Assembly: GCF_003326675.1 (NCBI RefSeq)
Contig: NZ_JPWF01000018.1
Coordinates: forward strand, 1 to 64,000
Source: Thalassospira profundimaris
GTDB taxonomy: Bacteria > Pseudomonadota > Alphaproteobacteria > Rhodospirillales > Thalassospiraceae
Direction: 5' to 3'
DNA length: 64,000 bases
Each line of letters opens with the position of its first letter. Positions within the stretch are counted from its first letter, which is position 1. The translations under genes were made by a program, and so were the position numbers. The notes under the pieces were generated by a model. It searched no databases. It was not told where the DNA came from and saw only the letters and a list, made by a program, of their open reading frames with translations. Positions 35,491-44,490 of this stretch are shown one piece after another.

Positions 35491-36655
35491 CACCTACCAA
35501 GAGTCCGGCGGAGAAGATGCCGTTGTAGCAGCGGAGAATGCGCTGCTAATGCGCGGAGGACACGATGTACATTTAGAAATAGTTTCAAACGATTCAATCC
35601 AAGGATTGTTATCAAAACTACATACCTTTCTCACTACACCTCATAGTGCAAGACGCAAAAGCTGGATGCGCGATCTAATCGCGCTTCACAAACCGGATGT
35701 GGTACATATACATAACTTTTTTCCGCTCCTCACCCCAGCTATTCATGAGGCAGCAAGTGAATCTGGCGTGGCCGTGGTGCAAACTTTGCATAATTACCGC
35801 CTCCTTTGCGCAGGAGCATTGTTTCTGCGCGATGGTTCAGCTTGCGAAAAATGCCTTGTTGGGAGCAACATTTGGAGTGTAGTTCATCGTTGCTATCGTA
35901 GCTCCTTGCCCGGTTCAGTTGCAATTTTCCGAATGCAAAACAAGGCCCGACAACAAGAAACATGGCAACGCCATGTACATCGCTTCATCACATTAACCGA
36001 TTTTGCGCGGAGAAAATTCATCGCAGGCGGCTTACCGCATACACGTCTTAGCGTTAAGCCAAATTTCGCATATAATACAATCACCTCCGAGCAGAATTCG
36101 CGCATTGGCGCACTTTTCGTAGGTCGCCTTTCGCCGGAAAAGGGGGCAGATATCCTCCTAGAAGCCTGGAGGAACTTACAACATGTTCCTTTGACCATCG
36201 CGGGAGACGGGCCCGAGCGCGCGCGGCTGGAAGCCTTGGCTCCACCGCATGTCCGTTTCCTTGGGCAATGCAAACCAACAGAAGTGTCGAACATGATGGC
36301 AAAAGCACAAGCACTTGTAATGCCCTCACTTTGTTATGAGGGTTTTCCGATGACATTGGTTGAAGCTTTTGCCAATAACCTTCCCGTAATTGGATCTAGG
36401 CTTGGCGCAATAGAGGAACTGATAGAGGACGGAATCACCGGACATCACTTTGCCCCCGGTGATGCTGCGGATCTTACCTCCATCGCAACGCACGCCTTCG
36501 CTAACCCGGCGCGCCTTTCTGCTATGGGCCAAGCCGCACGCAGCAGATATGAAGAACATTATACGCCCGAGCGCAATTTGGAGATTCTCGAGGCGATTTA
36601 TAGAGAAGCGATAATTGAAGCTCGAAATCATATATCCACGCCCAAAGATATCTGA
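35468..36655 (+). CDS. GT4-family glycosyltransferase
   Basis: A 395-residue GT-B enzyme. HNTYQESGGEDAVV near the start and HKPDVVHIHNFFPLLTPAI fit a known GT4 subgroup of exopolysaccharide loci. The second domain has FVGRLSPEKGADILLEAW, IAGDGPERARLE and PSLCYEGFPMTLVEAFANNLPVI. It is the last gene of the variable plus-strand cassette. Cysteines in GSACEKCLVG are frequent in this subgroup. Confidence 0.9.
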   Translation: MRILVLHNTYQESGGEDAVVAAENALLMRGGHDVHLEIVSNDSIQGLLSKLHTFLTTPHSARRKSWMRDLIALHKPDVVHIHNFFPLLTPAIHEAASESGVAVVQTLHNYRLLCAGALFLRDGSACEKCLVGSNIWSVVHRCYRSSLPGSVAIFRMQNKARQQETWQRHVHRFITLTDFARRKFIAGGLPHTRLSVKPNFAYNTITSEQNSRIGALFVGRLSPEKGADILLEAWRNLQHVPLTIAGDGPERARLEALAPPHVRFLGQCKPTEVSNMMAKAQALVMPSLCYEGFPMTLVEAFANNLPVIGSRLGAIEELIEDGITGHHFAPGDAADLTSIATHAFANPARLSAMGQAARSRYEEHYTPERNLEILEAIYREAIIEARNHISTPKDI

Positions 36656-36708
36656 TCTGCAGCGGCCTTACTAACAGTTCAAGCTCACACAGTAAAACAG
36701 CGTTTCAG

Positions 36709-38184
36709 CTAGCCCTTACTAGGCCAGCTTTGGGACCAGCCCAATGCAAGAACAAACATTAAACATATACCCATCGCAGGAATCTGGACGCTGAAATCGA
36801 CAAGACTATGAACGGCAACAATCAAAGCAGAAGCCGTACCCAAAATCGGGTAAATCTGATCGCGATGTCGAGAAACAACGCCCGATACATTTCTTGCAAA
36901 AATCACAATGAACGTGGCAAGAACCATAATCAGCGAAATTAGACCTGCGTCAAAAGAAAACTCAAGATAACTGTTATGCGCTAAATCCCATGTGGCCCAG
37001 GCAACATTCTGTGGCTTGAACTGACGAAAGCCACTCTCAAAAGTTCCGTAGCCATACCCAGTTGCCGGAGACAGCTGGATACCCTGCATTACCCCTTCAT
37101 AGACAGCAAAGCGAATGGTCCCGTCTCCCTCAGCGTACTCAAATCGCTGATCCAAGGCATCACCACTAAACCAGTAGCCGACCACTAGCAGGCAAACGAC
37201 GCCACCGGCAGACCTTCTGGCCAATTTTCGAGGCAAAACCCTGCTGACGGCAAGGCCAATTAAGACGACGAATAAACCGAGCATACCACTAGAGAAGCCA
37301 GCACGGGAATGTGTCAACATCAACGCCGTCCCAGTCATCAGTCCCCCGACGACAGGCAACCATGCCTTTTTCTGAACACCATCCGTCATCAGTCGCAGCA
37401 TTTCCCGCCACGTACTACTCTTTCTTACGTCATGCTCAAGTACATTCACGAGCACAACAATTGAGGACGCCAGTCCCAGCGCAGCATAAGTTGCGTAACT
37501 ATTACGATTAACAAATGTACTGGTTAGATCCCCCCGATAGCTTGTCTTATCGAACCAAAGGACCTTCTCCCAGCCACCGAAGAACACAACAAGCCCGTAA
37601 ATCGCATAACACGTCGAAACGATGACGAAGAATTTAAGCATCATCGATGCGTTCTTGCGATCCCGTCCATGGCGCGCTGCAAGCCAGAATACTCCCGCAT
37701 AGGCCAGCAGCACCATCAATGCATCCCATGTCATTTCGGGACTGATCGTTACATAGTTCGGAAGCAACTGTCCAAGTTGTGCACTGACCTCTGACCATAT
37801 CGGGTGGGCGATATCGGTAAAGATATCCGGTGTTGCCTGAAGGATAATCCAGATGATGACAGGTAGGAACAGAAGGAACGGCAACGCGACGCGGCCCATG
37901 AAGCGGCTTTCGCCGCGCACCGGATCAAATCCGGCGGCAACGGCATCAAGCAAAACAAGAACGCCGACCCAAAGCGATAATATGGACCAAGCCCAAGGGC
38001 GGTTTGAACCAAACGGCAAGGGTGCAAGTGCAATAAGTACAAGCAATCCATAAAAGCCTATTCGCCGTAATATATGCACGCTATTTGCCCCTGCCTGTCC
38101 CGTGTGATCATTACCGGAATTCAGTATCCCAAACCTCATCGTGTTATACACAGCCCCGGAAATGCTGCAAACCGATTTGGTCAT
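36709..38184 (-). CDS. O-antigen ligase/polymerase family membrane protein
   Basis: About 491 residues with ten or more helices and the Wzy_C domain (THSRAGFSSGMLG, then a periplasmic loop with GYGYGTFESGF and AHNSYLEFSFDAG). It is encoded convergently with the cassette and divergently from wzc, and its base composition is host-like, unlike the Wzy at 34270. It could be a ligase, or the polymerase of a different glycan. Start unclear: ATG at 38184 or ATG at 38139; neither has a strong ribosome site. Confidence 0.85.
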   Translation of the reverse strand: MTKSVCSISGAVYNTMRFGILNSGNDHTGQAGANSVHILRRIGFYGLLVLIALAPLPFGSNRPWAWSILSLWVGVLVLLDAVAAGFDPVRGESRFMGRVALPFLLFLPVIIWIILQATPDIFTDIAHPIWSEVSAQLGQLLPNYVTISPEMTWDALMVLLAYAGVFWLAARHGRDRKNASMMLKFFVIVSTCYAIYGLVVFFGGWEKVLWFDKTSYRGDLTSTFVNRNSYATYAALGLASSIVVLVNVLEHDVRKSSTWREMLRLMTDGVQKKAWLPVVGGLMTGTALMLTHSRAGFSSGMLGLFVVLIGLAVSRVLPRKLARRSAGGVVCLLVVGYWFSGDALDQRFEYAEGDGTIRFAVYEGVMQGIQLSPATGYGYGTFESGFRQFKPQNVAWATWDLAHNSYLEFSFDAGLISLIMVLATFIVIFARNVSGVVSRHRDQIYPILGTASALIVAVHSLVDFSVQIPAMGICLMFVLALGWSQSWPSKG

Positions 38185-38230
38185 GAACGTGAAGTGACCG
38201 TGAATTTGATCAAATTATGGTTGTGAACTA

Positions 38231-38259
38231 TTGCCGTATATAAACAAATTCCGTATAGG
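38231..38259 (+). promoter_or_regulatory. Possible sigma-70-type promoter for the wzc operon
   Basis: TTGCCG (38231-38236) and TATAGG (38254-38259) are spaced by 17 bases, placing a transcription start near 38266, about 55 bases before the proposed wzc start. Only partial matches to consensus. Confidence 0.35.
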
Positions 38260-38321
38260 TTTGAAACTTGCGCCACATTATTCGATGTGGTCGTAACCGG
38301 GTCAGAATTTGGGGAACCGTT

Positions 38322-40619
38322 TTGAATAATACGACGAAGGTCAGCGGCGTGGCCGATAACGGCGCGCTTGACGTCAAAACATCGCGCTTGAAAAACCTGA
38401 CAGACCGCATTTCGCAATCGGCAAATGGCGATGAAATTGATTTGCAGGAACTGCTGCGCACCCTTTGGCGCCGAAAATCACTTATATTTTCTGTTGTGGC
38501 AATCCTGACCGCCCTTACCACCCTTGTCGTGTTTCAGGTTACCCCGAAATATACAGCAACGACCAACGTGATCATCGATGGCCGTAAAAATAACGTTGTC
38601 GATATCGAAAGCGTGATGAGTGGTATGTCAGCCGAAATGGGCGCGCTGCTTAGTCAGGTTGAAGTTATCCGATCAACATCCCTGATCAGACGTGTTGTTG
38701 AAAAGCTTAACCTTGAAAACGACCCGGAATTCAACGCAGCAATTGCCAAAAAATCGTGGCTCGCAAGCTTGTTGGACCCAAAAACATTTGTTCCGGACGA
38801 TGTCTTGCTTGCACTTGGTTTGACCGACAATGAAATCATCCTGAGCCAGGATGAACTGGCCGAACAAACGACCAACCGCGTTGTCAACACTGTGCAAGAA
38901 AGCATGGAAGTTGCCGTTGTTGGAAGATCACAGGTCATAGCCATCAATTTCACATCCGTAAGCGCACGAAAATCGGCATTGATCGCCAATACAATCGCCG
39001 ATCAATATATCGTCGATCAGCTTGAAGCAAAATTCGAAGCAACCCGTCGCGCCACATCGTGGCTTAATGATCGTCTGGGCGATTTGCGTCAACGGGTTGA
39101 AGTATCGGAACAGGCGGTTGAGGCGTATCGCGAAACCATATCGGCGCAGTCTGGTCAAAGCAGCTCTATGACTGAGCAGCAGATATCGGAACTGAATTCC
39201 CAGCTGATCCTTGCACAGGCCAACCGCGCAGAAGCACAAGCACGCTTAAATCAGGTTCAACGCCTGCTAAACAGCAGCTCTGACATTTCATCTGCCGCAG
39301 AAGTTTTGAACTCACAGCTGATCCAGCGTCTGCGTTCACAGGAAGCCGAAGTCATCCGAAAGGTGTCGGAGCTAGAATCCCGCTACGGTGATCGTCACCC
39401 CCAGATGATCAAGGCCCGGGCAGAGCTGACCGACCTGCGTGCCTCGATCGAGGGTGAAGTTCGTAAAATTGCCCAAAGCCTGCGCAACGAAATGGGTGTT
39501 GCCGACGCCCGGGTTGCGACATTGCGCCAAAGCTTAAACCAGCTTGAAGTCAAGAACAGCAGTCAGAACCAGGCAGCCGTTCGCCTTCGCGAGCTTGAAC
39601 GCGAAGCCAATGCAAACCGGTTGCTTTATGAAAACTTCCTGTCACGTTTCAAGGAAACCAACAATCAGGAAGACCTTCAGGAAGCCGACGCCCGCATTAT
39701 TTCCCGCGCCGAAGTGCCGGTTGATCCATCCGCCCCGAAGAAGAAACTGATTATCGCGGTTGCGCTTGTCGGTTCCCTCTTCCTGGGTGTGGTCCTTGTG
39801 TTTGTTCTTGAACAACTCGACAATACCTTCCGGGGTGCAGAGCAGATCGAACAAATGACCGGCATTCCGGCAATCGGGATGGTGCCGCTGTTAACCGGCA
39901 CGTTGCTTGGTCGAACGGATGTCGGGCGATACCCGTCACAGAAGCCGGGATCAGCAACAACTGAGTCCGTCAGAAGCCTTCGCACATCCCTGATGCTGTC
40001 CAATGTTGATGCCCCGCCAAAAGTGGTTGGCATCACGTCCACAGTTCCGTCAGAGGGTAAATCCACACTGGCGGCATGGCTGGCGCAAGTCGCAGCAACA
40101 TCCGGTCAACGTGTCTTGCTTGTCGATTGTGACCTTCGCCGTCCAACCGTGCATAGAACTTTCAGTGTTGATAACGAACACAGCATTGTGGAGCTGTTGG
40201 CCGGTGAATGCCAACTTGATCAGGCCATCAAGAAGGATGAGGAAACCGGTATTTACCTGCTTCCGGCAAAGAATACCCAGGCCAATGCGCTTGATCTGCT
40301 GTCATCGGCCCATATGGCAGATAACGTCAAGGCACTTCGGGAACATTTTGACTTTATCGTTCTTGATGCCCCGCCTGTACTTGCCGTTTCTGACGCCAAG
40401 GTCATCGGCCTGATGGCGGATAAAATGCTTTATGTCGTCAAGTGGGATGGCACACCGCGCGGCCTTGTTCAGGCGGGCCTGAAGGAAACTGTTGAGTCCG
40501 GTATTGACCTTGCAGGCACGGTTCTTTCGCAAGTCAATGTCAAAAAGCACTCGAAATACGGTTATGGCGACTATGGTTATTATTATGGCCGCTACAAAGA
40601 TTATTATTCGAGCAAGTAA
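38322..40619 (+). CDS. wzc: Polysaccharide co-polymerase with BY-kinase domain (Wzc type, PCP-2a)
   Basis: About 765 residues. A Wzz domain with a helix near 50 is followed by a long periplasmic coiled coil (GNVR/LEV region) and a second helix. The cytoplasmic tyrosine kinase has Walker A TVPSEGKSTL (about 575), Walker A' VLLVDCDLRRP and Walker B FIVLDAPPV. The C-terminus is a tyrosine cluster (YGYGDYGYYYGRYKDYY), the autophosphorylation tail that controls chain length. TTG at 38322 has GGGGA upstream; an open frame extends to a TTG at 38268. It heads the export gene group. Confidence 0.93.
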   Translation: MNNTTKVSGVADNGALDVKTSRLKNLTDRISQSANGDEIDLQELLRTLWRRKSLIFSVVAILTALTTLVVFQVTPKYTATTNVIIDGRKNNVVDIESVMSGMSAEMGALLSQVEVIRSTSLIRRVVEKLNLENDPEFNAAIAKKSWLASLLDPKTFVPDDVLLALGLTDNEIILSQDELAEQTTNRVVNTVQESMEVAVVGRSQVIAINFTSVSARKSALIANTIADQYIVDQLEAKFEATRRATSWLNDRLGDLRQRVEVSEQAVEAYRETISAQSGQSSSMTEQQISELNSQLILAQANRAEAQARLNQVQRLLNSSSDISSAAEVLNSQLIQRLRSQEAEVIRKVSELESRYGDRHPQMIKARAELTDLRASIEGEVRKIAQSLRNEMGVADARVATLRQSLNQLEVKNSSQNQAAVRLRELEREANANRLLYENFLSRFKETNNQEDLQEADARIISRAEVPVDPSAPKKKLIIAVALVGSLFLGVVLVFVLEQLDNTFRGAEQIEQMTGIPAIGMVPLLTGTLLGRTDVGRYPSQKPGSATTESVRSLRTSLMLSNVDAPPKVVGITSTVPSEGKSTLAAWLAQVAATSGQRVLLVDCDLRRPTVHRTFSVDNEHSIVELLAGECQLDQAIKKDEETGIYLLPAKNTQANALDLLSSAHMADNVKALREHFDFIVLDAPPVLAVSDAKVIGLMADKMLYVVKWDGTPRGLVQAGLKETVESGIDLAGTVLSQVNVKKHSKYGYGDYGYYYGRYKDYYSSK

Positions 40620-40622
40620 CGG

Positions 40623-41312
40623 ATGAAACGTACAATTTTGCGCCGGCTCCCCGCGATTATCGGGTTGGTCGGCGCAGTTTTTCTGCTGTCACTGGCCGTC
40701 CCCAGAACCATCAGTTCAATCACTTACGAACTGACAACACCCGTTTTCGACAATAGAAACAATCCACAGATTTCCGAAGAACAACTTCTGGAAATAAAAG
40801 ACGATCTTCTTTATGCGATCTCGTGGGTCGACAATCCGGTAACCTGGTCAAGACTGGGATATGTTTATCTTGCACTTGGCAACCGATCCACTGCCCCCGA
40901 TCAAAAAACACTTAATCTGGAAGAAGCTGAAAACGCATTTACCAATGCAGTCGCCGGATCACCGATGGATCCATATTACTGGCTGCGCCTCAGCTATGCG
41001 CGGCTGCTTTCCGGTGGAAAAAACGATGGCAGCGCGGTTGAAGCCCTGAAAATGTCGCTTCTTACGGGCCCTTACGAGCGCCCCATTGCCGTTGAACAAA
41101 TTCAATATGCCGCCCTGCTGTGGGATCAACTGGACGATGAACAACAAAATATTGTTCGGGAAAAAGTTCGGTGGATTTCCGGGCTGGAAAATAAAAAGCT
41201 TCTGACATTGGCCAAGTCCAATATCGAGGCTATGACAGTAATCCTATCTGCCTTGGCAGATGGCGATTTGAACCGGTTCACACGATTTATCAAAGCATTA
41301 AACAAAACCTAA
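40623..41312 (+). CDS. VpsP-like polysaccharide-locus protein
   Basis: A 229-residue protein with an N-terminal membrane helix (IIGLVGAVFLLSLAV) and a helical, TPR-like body (WSRLGYVYLALGN, AENAFTNAV, YYWLRLSYARLLSG). It follows wzc by three bases. Size, topology and position match VpsP-type proteins encoded beside Wzc-like co-polymerases; their role is not established. Confidence 0.6.
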   Translation: MKRTILRRLPAIIGLVGAVFLLSLAVPRTISSITYELTTPVFDNRNNPQISEEQLLEIKDDLLYAISWVDNPVTWSRLGYVYLALGNRSTAPDQKTLNLEEAENAFTNAVAGSPMDPYYWLRLSYARLLSGGKNDGSAVEALKMSLLTGPYERPIAVEQIQYAALLWDQLDDEQQNIVREKVRWISGLENKKLLTLAKSNIEAMTVILSALADGDLNRFTRFIKALNKT

Positions 41313-41383
41313 CCCCCACCATCGCATCCTGTCCGATTGCCAAGACAGAATGGGCATGCAAGTTTAAAAACACCAACCTGTGG

Positions 41384-41389
41384 TATAAT
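41384..41389 (+). promoter_or_regulatory. Possible extended -10 promoter for the Ala-rich repeat gene
   Basis: A perfect TATAAT at 41384-41389 is preceded by TGG, giving an extended -10. No clear -35 box. The leader would be about 170 bases to the ATG at 41564. Region 41313-41563 holds no other gene that I can support. Confidence 0.4.
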
Positions 41390-41563
41390 TGCAACTCAAC
41401 GTGGTGTTTACGTGCCGCAACACAGAAAAACAGTGACAAAACAATTGATCAGACAAATTTGTTCCTGTAATTTTCTGATGATATAAGATTCGTCGTGCTG
41501 AGCTGCTTCGCGAATAGCGGACTCTTGGTTACGCAAGATCCATTATTTGGAGACTTTGGGAAC

Positions 41564-42487
41564 ATGATGTCTATTCGCAAGTTGACCTTCGCAACTGCAC
41601 TCGCAAGCGGCCTTCTCATGGGGGCAGCCAACCTTTCAATGGCCCAGGAACAGCCGGCAGGATTGTCGACCGCCATCGAAGCACAAATTATCGCGGCTGC
41701 AGGAAATCCTGACGCGCTTGGTGCAGCTGTTGCCACCCTTGCACAACAAAACCCGACCCTTGCAGCAGCAATTGCTGCGCGCGCAGCACGCGCAAACCCG
41801 GCAGCCGCCGCACAGGTCGCCCAATCCGTTTCACAGGCAGTACCGACCGCCGCAGCATCGGTTGCGGCATCGGTCACAACGGTTGCGCCGGCATCAGCAG
41901 CCGCCATTGCAGGTGCAGTGTCGACCGCCGTGCCGGCCGCAGCTGCGCAGGTCGCAACAGCCGTTGCATCCAAGGCACCAGCTGCAGCCGCACAGGTAGC
42001 AGCAGCAGCAACACGTGCAGCCCCACAGGCCGCCGTTCAGGTTGCTGCGGCAGTTTCGCGGGCTAATCCAACCGCAGCAGCGCAAATCGCGGCCCAGGTT
42101 TCAGTCGCTGCGGCGCAAAGTGGTTCAACGGCGACGGCTGGTACGATTGCAGCAACGGTTGCTGCATCATCACGAACCAGTGCCGCAGCCGTGCTTACTT
42201 CCGTCGCGGCAGCAACCGGTAACTCGGTTGCATCTGTTGCCTCTCAGGCAGCGCAGGGCGCAGCGGAAGCCGCAGAAGCAGCTGCAAGTGCGGACGCGAC
42301 TGTTGCCGAAGCCAATGCCGCATCCCAGGAAGCGGATAACGCTGTCGAGACGGCGGAGGCACCTGCAACGGATACAGCCACAACAGAAACGGCGCAGAAC
42401 GATACGACAGGCGAGACTGAAACTGAAGAACCTGCCGCTGAGCCTGAAACTGACAGCGAAGCACAGAACAACGCAAGCCCGACCTGA
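41564..42487 (+). CDS. Secreted Ala-rich protein with nine 15-residue tandem repeats
   Basis: A 307-residue protein. The signal peptide ends near LSMA|QEQ (residue 27-28). From Pro49 to about 183 it is nine consecutive 15-residue units, each starting with Pro and shaped like P-x-A-A-A-x-V-A-x-x-V-x-x-A-x; examples are PTAAASVAASVTTVA and PAAAAQVATAVASKA. An Ala/Ser-rich stretch and an acidic Thr/Glu-rich tail follow. Start choice: ATG 41564 or 41567; the frame to 41495 would hide the signal peptide. It sits between the VpsP-like and beta-barrel genes, which suggests a periplasmic or surface role in polymer export. No known function recognised. Confidence 0.8.
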   Translation: MMSIRKLTFATALASGLLMGAANLSMAQEQPAGLSTAIEAQIIAAAGNPDALGAAVATLAQQNPTLAAAIAARAARANPAAAAQVAQSVSQAVPTAAASVAASVTTVAPASAAAIAGAVSTAVPAAAAQVATAVASKAPAAAAQVAAAATRAAPQAAVQVAAAVSRANPTAAAQIAAQVSVAAAQSGSTATAGTIAATVAASSRTSAAAVLTSVAAATGNSVASVASQAAQGAAEAAEAAASADATVAEANAASQEADNAVETAEAPATDTATTETAQNDTTGETETEEPAAEPETDSEAQNNASPT

Positions 42488-42546
42488 TTTCTAGGTTTGT
42501 TAACTCTATCCAGTTATTACTACGTATTTACTAAGGGGAAATAGAC

Positions 42547-43809
42547 GTGAGTTTTCTCAAAGGGGGACTTCTTTCGACCGTAGCTGCAGGTGCAATTGCC
42601 GCAGCCGTCGTTACACCGGTCCATGCCCAGGAACAGGTCAATCCGAACCAGGGCGTCGCACAGCGTACTGCTGAAGGTTATGATCCCGTAGGGATGCCGG
42701 TTGGCTCCTTCCGCTTCTTCCCGAAAGTAGAAGTTGTCGAAGATTACAACGACAACATCTATAAATCTGACACAGACGAAAGTGACGACTTCATTACCAA
42801 AGTGAAGCCGACGCTTAATCTTCGTTCAGACTGGAATCAGCATTCCTTGCAGTTTGATGCCGGTGCCGAAGTTGGTCGTTATGCGTCATCCGATGATGAT
42901 GATTACGAGGACTACAACTTTGGTGTTCGGGGACGCTATGATGCCTCCCAGGCATTAAAGTTCAATGCTTCCGGGAAATATTTGTTCGGGCATGAAGACC
43001 GTGGTGGCGATGATGTTGCGACCGACGCAGCGGCTCCGGTTGAATATGAACAGATGGACGGTGAACTTGGCGTAACCTATAAGCCGAACCGCTTCAGCAT
43101 CGGTGCACGTGCAACTGCCAAAGACTACGATTATGATGATAACCGTACTCTTCTTGGCGGCACCACCAACAACGATGACCGTGACCGGTTTGAAACTCTT
43201 GGTGAAGTTCGTCTTGGTTACGAAATTCAGGACGGTTACGAAGCCTACCTGAAGTCGAGCTACAATGACCGTGATTACGATGATCGTGTAGATGACAATA
43301 ACGAAAATCGTGATTCGGATGGCTACAAGGTTCAGGCTGGTATCGCCATTGATCTTGATCGACTGATCCGTGCAGATCTTGCCGCCGGTTGGATGGAACA
43401 GGATTACACAGACAGCAGCCTGCGTGATGTAGACGGTTATTCCCTTGATGCACGTGTGCGTTGGAACTTGACGGAACTGACCACCATTCGCGGTACAGCT
43501 TCCCGTTCAATCAACGAGACAACCACAGCAAATGCGTCCTCGACCATTGGCACCAACTTCGGTGTTGGCGTTGATCACGAATTCCTTCGTAACCTTGTCG
43601 CCAAAGCAGACCTTAAATATGGTCTGAGCGAGTATGAAGGCCTGACCCGTGAAGATGACAAATACACCGCATCTGTTGGGATCGATTATAAACTGAACCG
43701 CAACTTCTATGCTGGTGCCAAGTACCAGTTTGAAGAGCGTGATTCCAACCAGAACACCAATGATTACGATCAGAACATCTTCACCATTACCCTTGGTGCA
43801 CAGTTCTAA
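42547..43809 (+). CDS. Outer-membrane beta-barrel protein of the polysaccharide locus
   Basis: A 420-residue protein with a signal peptide ending at VHA|QEQ, then many alternating 10-12-residue strands rich in Tyr and Asp, and a C-terminal ITLGAQF with the terminal Phe used for BAM insertion. It fits the BBP2-type putative beta-barrel porin family (VpsM-like). It starts at a GTG with AGGGGAA upstream. Beside a short OPX protein, it may be the actual outer-membrane pore. A strong terminator follows. Confidence 0.85.
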   Translation: MSFLKGGLLSTVAAGAIAAAVVTPVHAQEQVNPNQGVAQRTAEGYDPVGMPVGSFRFFPKVEVVEDYNDNIYKSDTDESDDFITKVKPTLNLRSDWNQHSLQFDAGAEVGRYASSDDDDYEDYNFGVRGRYDASQALKFNASGKYLFGHEDRGGDDVATDAAAPVEYEQMDGELGVTYKPNRFSIGARATAKDYDYDDNRTLLGGTTNNDDRDRFETLGEVRLGYEIQDGYEAYLKSSYNDRDYDDRVDDNNENRDSDGYKVQAGIAIDLDRLIRADLAAGWMEQDYTDSSLRDVDGYSLDARVRWNLTELTTIRGTASRSINETTTANASSTIGTNFGVGVDHEFLRNLVAKADLKYGLSEYEGLTREDDKYTASVGIDYKLNRNFYAGAKYQFEERDSNQNTNDYDQNIFTITLGAQF

Positions 43810-43849
43810 AAGTATCAGACAGCTGTTCCTGTCTTGGTCAAAATGCTAT

Positions 43850-43884
43850 AGTCCCTTCGGGTAAACTCGAAGGGACTTTTTTTT
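43850..43884 (+). terminator. Strong intrinsic terminator between beta-barrel and OPX genes
   Basis: AGTCCCTTCG (43850-43859) and CGAAGGGACT (43868-43877) pair perfectly, followed by eight Ts. Only 12 bases separate the T-run from the OPX start codon. An extended -10 (TGCTATAGT, 43844-43852) overlaps the left arm. Confidence 0.92.
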
Positions 43885-43896
43885 ACAGGGTTGAAA

Positions 43897-44430
43897 ATGC
43901 GTCACATTTTTGGATTTTTCATTGCGGCTTGTGTAGCAGTATTGTTGTCATTCCCTGCAACAGCCCAGCAACCGACTTACACCCTTGGCTCCGGCGACAA
44001 GGTCCGCGTTACCGTATTTGGTGAACAGGATCTTTCTGGTGAATTTGAAATCAGTGGCGATGGCCAGATATCGCTTCCGCTGATTGGCAATCTTGATGCC
44101 GGTGGGAAAAGCCTTCGACAACTTAAAGAGACAATGGAATCCGCCCTTCGCGAAGGTTACCTCAAAGACCCCAAAGTCGCGATCGAAGTTATGAACTATC
44201 GTCCATTTTATATTCTGGGCGAAGTCAATGAACCGGGTAGCTATCCGTATGTCAGTGGCATGAGCGTTTTGAATGCGGTTGCGCTTGGCGGGGGCTTTAC
44301 CTATCGCGCGGATAAGGAAGATATCCTGATTATCCGGGGCGGCGATGAAAGCCGGAAGCCGGAAAAGGCAACACCGGAAACGGTTGTTCTTCCGGGCGAT
44401 ATTGTCCGCGTTGAAGAACGGTTCTTCTAA
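43897..44430 (+). CDS. Short polysaccharide export (OPX) protein
   Basis: A 177-residue periplasmic protein. A signal peptide ends near ATAQQ. The polysaccharide-export domain (YTLGSGDKVRVTVFGEQDLSGEF) is followed by one SLBB domain (YILGEVNEPGSYPYVSGMSVLNAVALGGGF). Wza-type proteins of about 370 residues carry further domains and a C-terminal membrane helix; these are absent. AGGG lies six bases before the ATG at 43897. It probably works with the beta-barrel encoded upstream. Confidence 0.92.
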   Translation: MRHIFGFFIAACVAVLLSFPATAQQPTYTLGSGDKVRVTVFGEQDLSGEFEISGDGQISLPLIGNLDAGGKSLRQLKETMESALREGYLKDPKVAIEVMNYRPFYILGEVNEPGSYPYVSGMSVLNAVALGGGFTYRADKEDILIIRGGDESRKPEKATPETVVLPGDIVRVEERFF

Positions 44431-44463
44431 TCGCTTCGCGACAACAAACCACCTTTGTGATTT

Positions 44464-44486
44464 GGCCCGGCATTGCCGGGCCTTTT
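44464..44486 (+). terminator. Intrinsic terminator after the OPX gene
   Basis: GGCCCGGC (44464-44471) and GCCGGGCC (44475-44482) with a three-base loop are followed by TTTT. It ends the export operon and lies against the convergent phosphatase gene. Confidence 0.85.
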
Positions 44487-44490
44487 CGGT

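Noticed and set aside
41567-42200. Tandem 45-nt periodicity read as a DNA repeat array or CRISPR
   Set aside because: The units vary in base sequence, keep an open reading frame and conserve only the protein pattern; there are no spacers.
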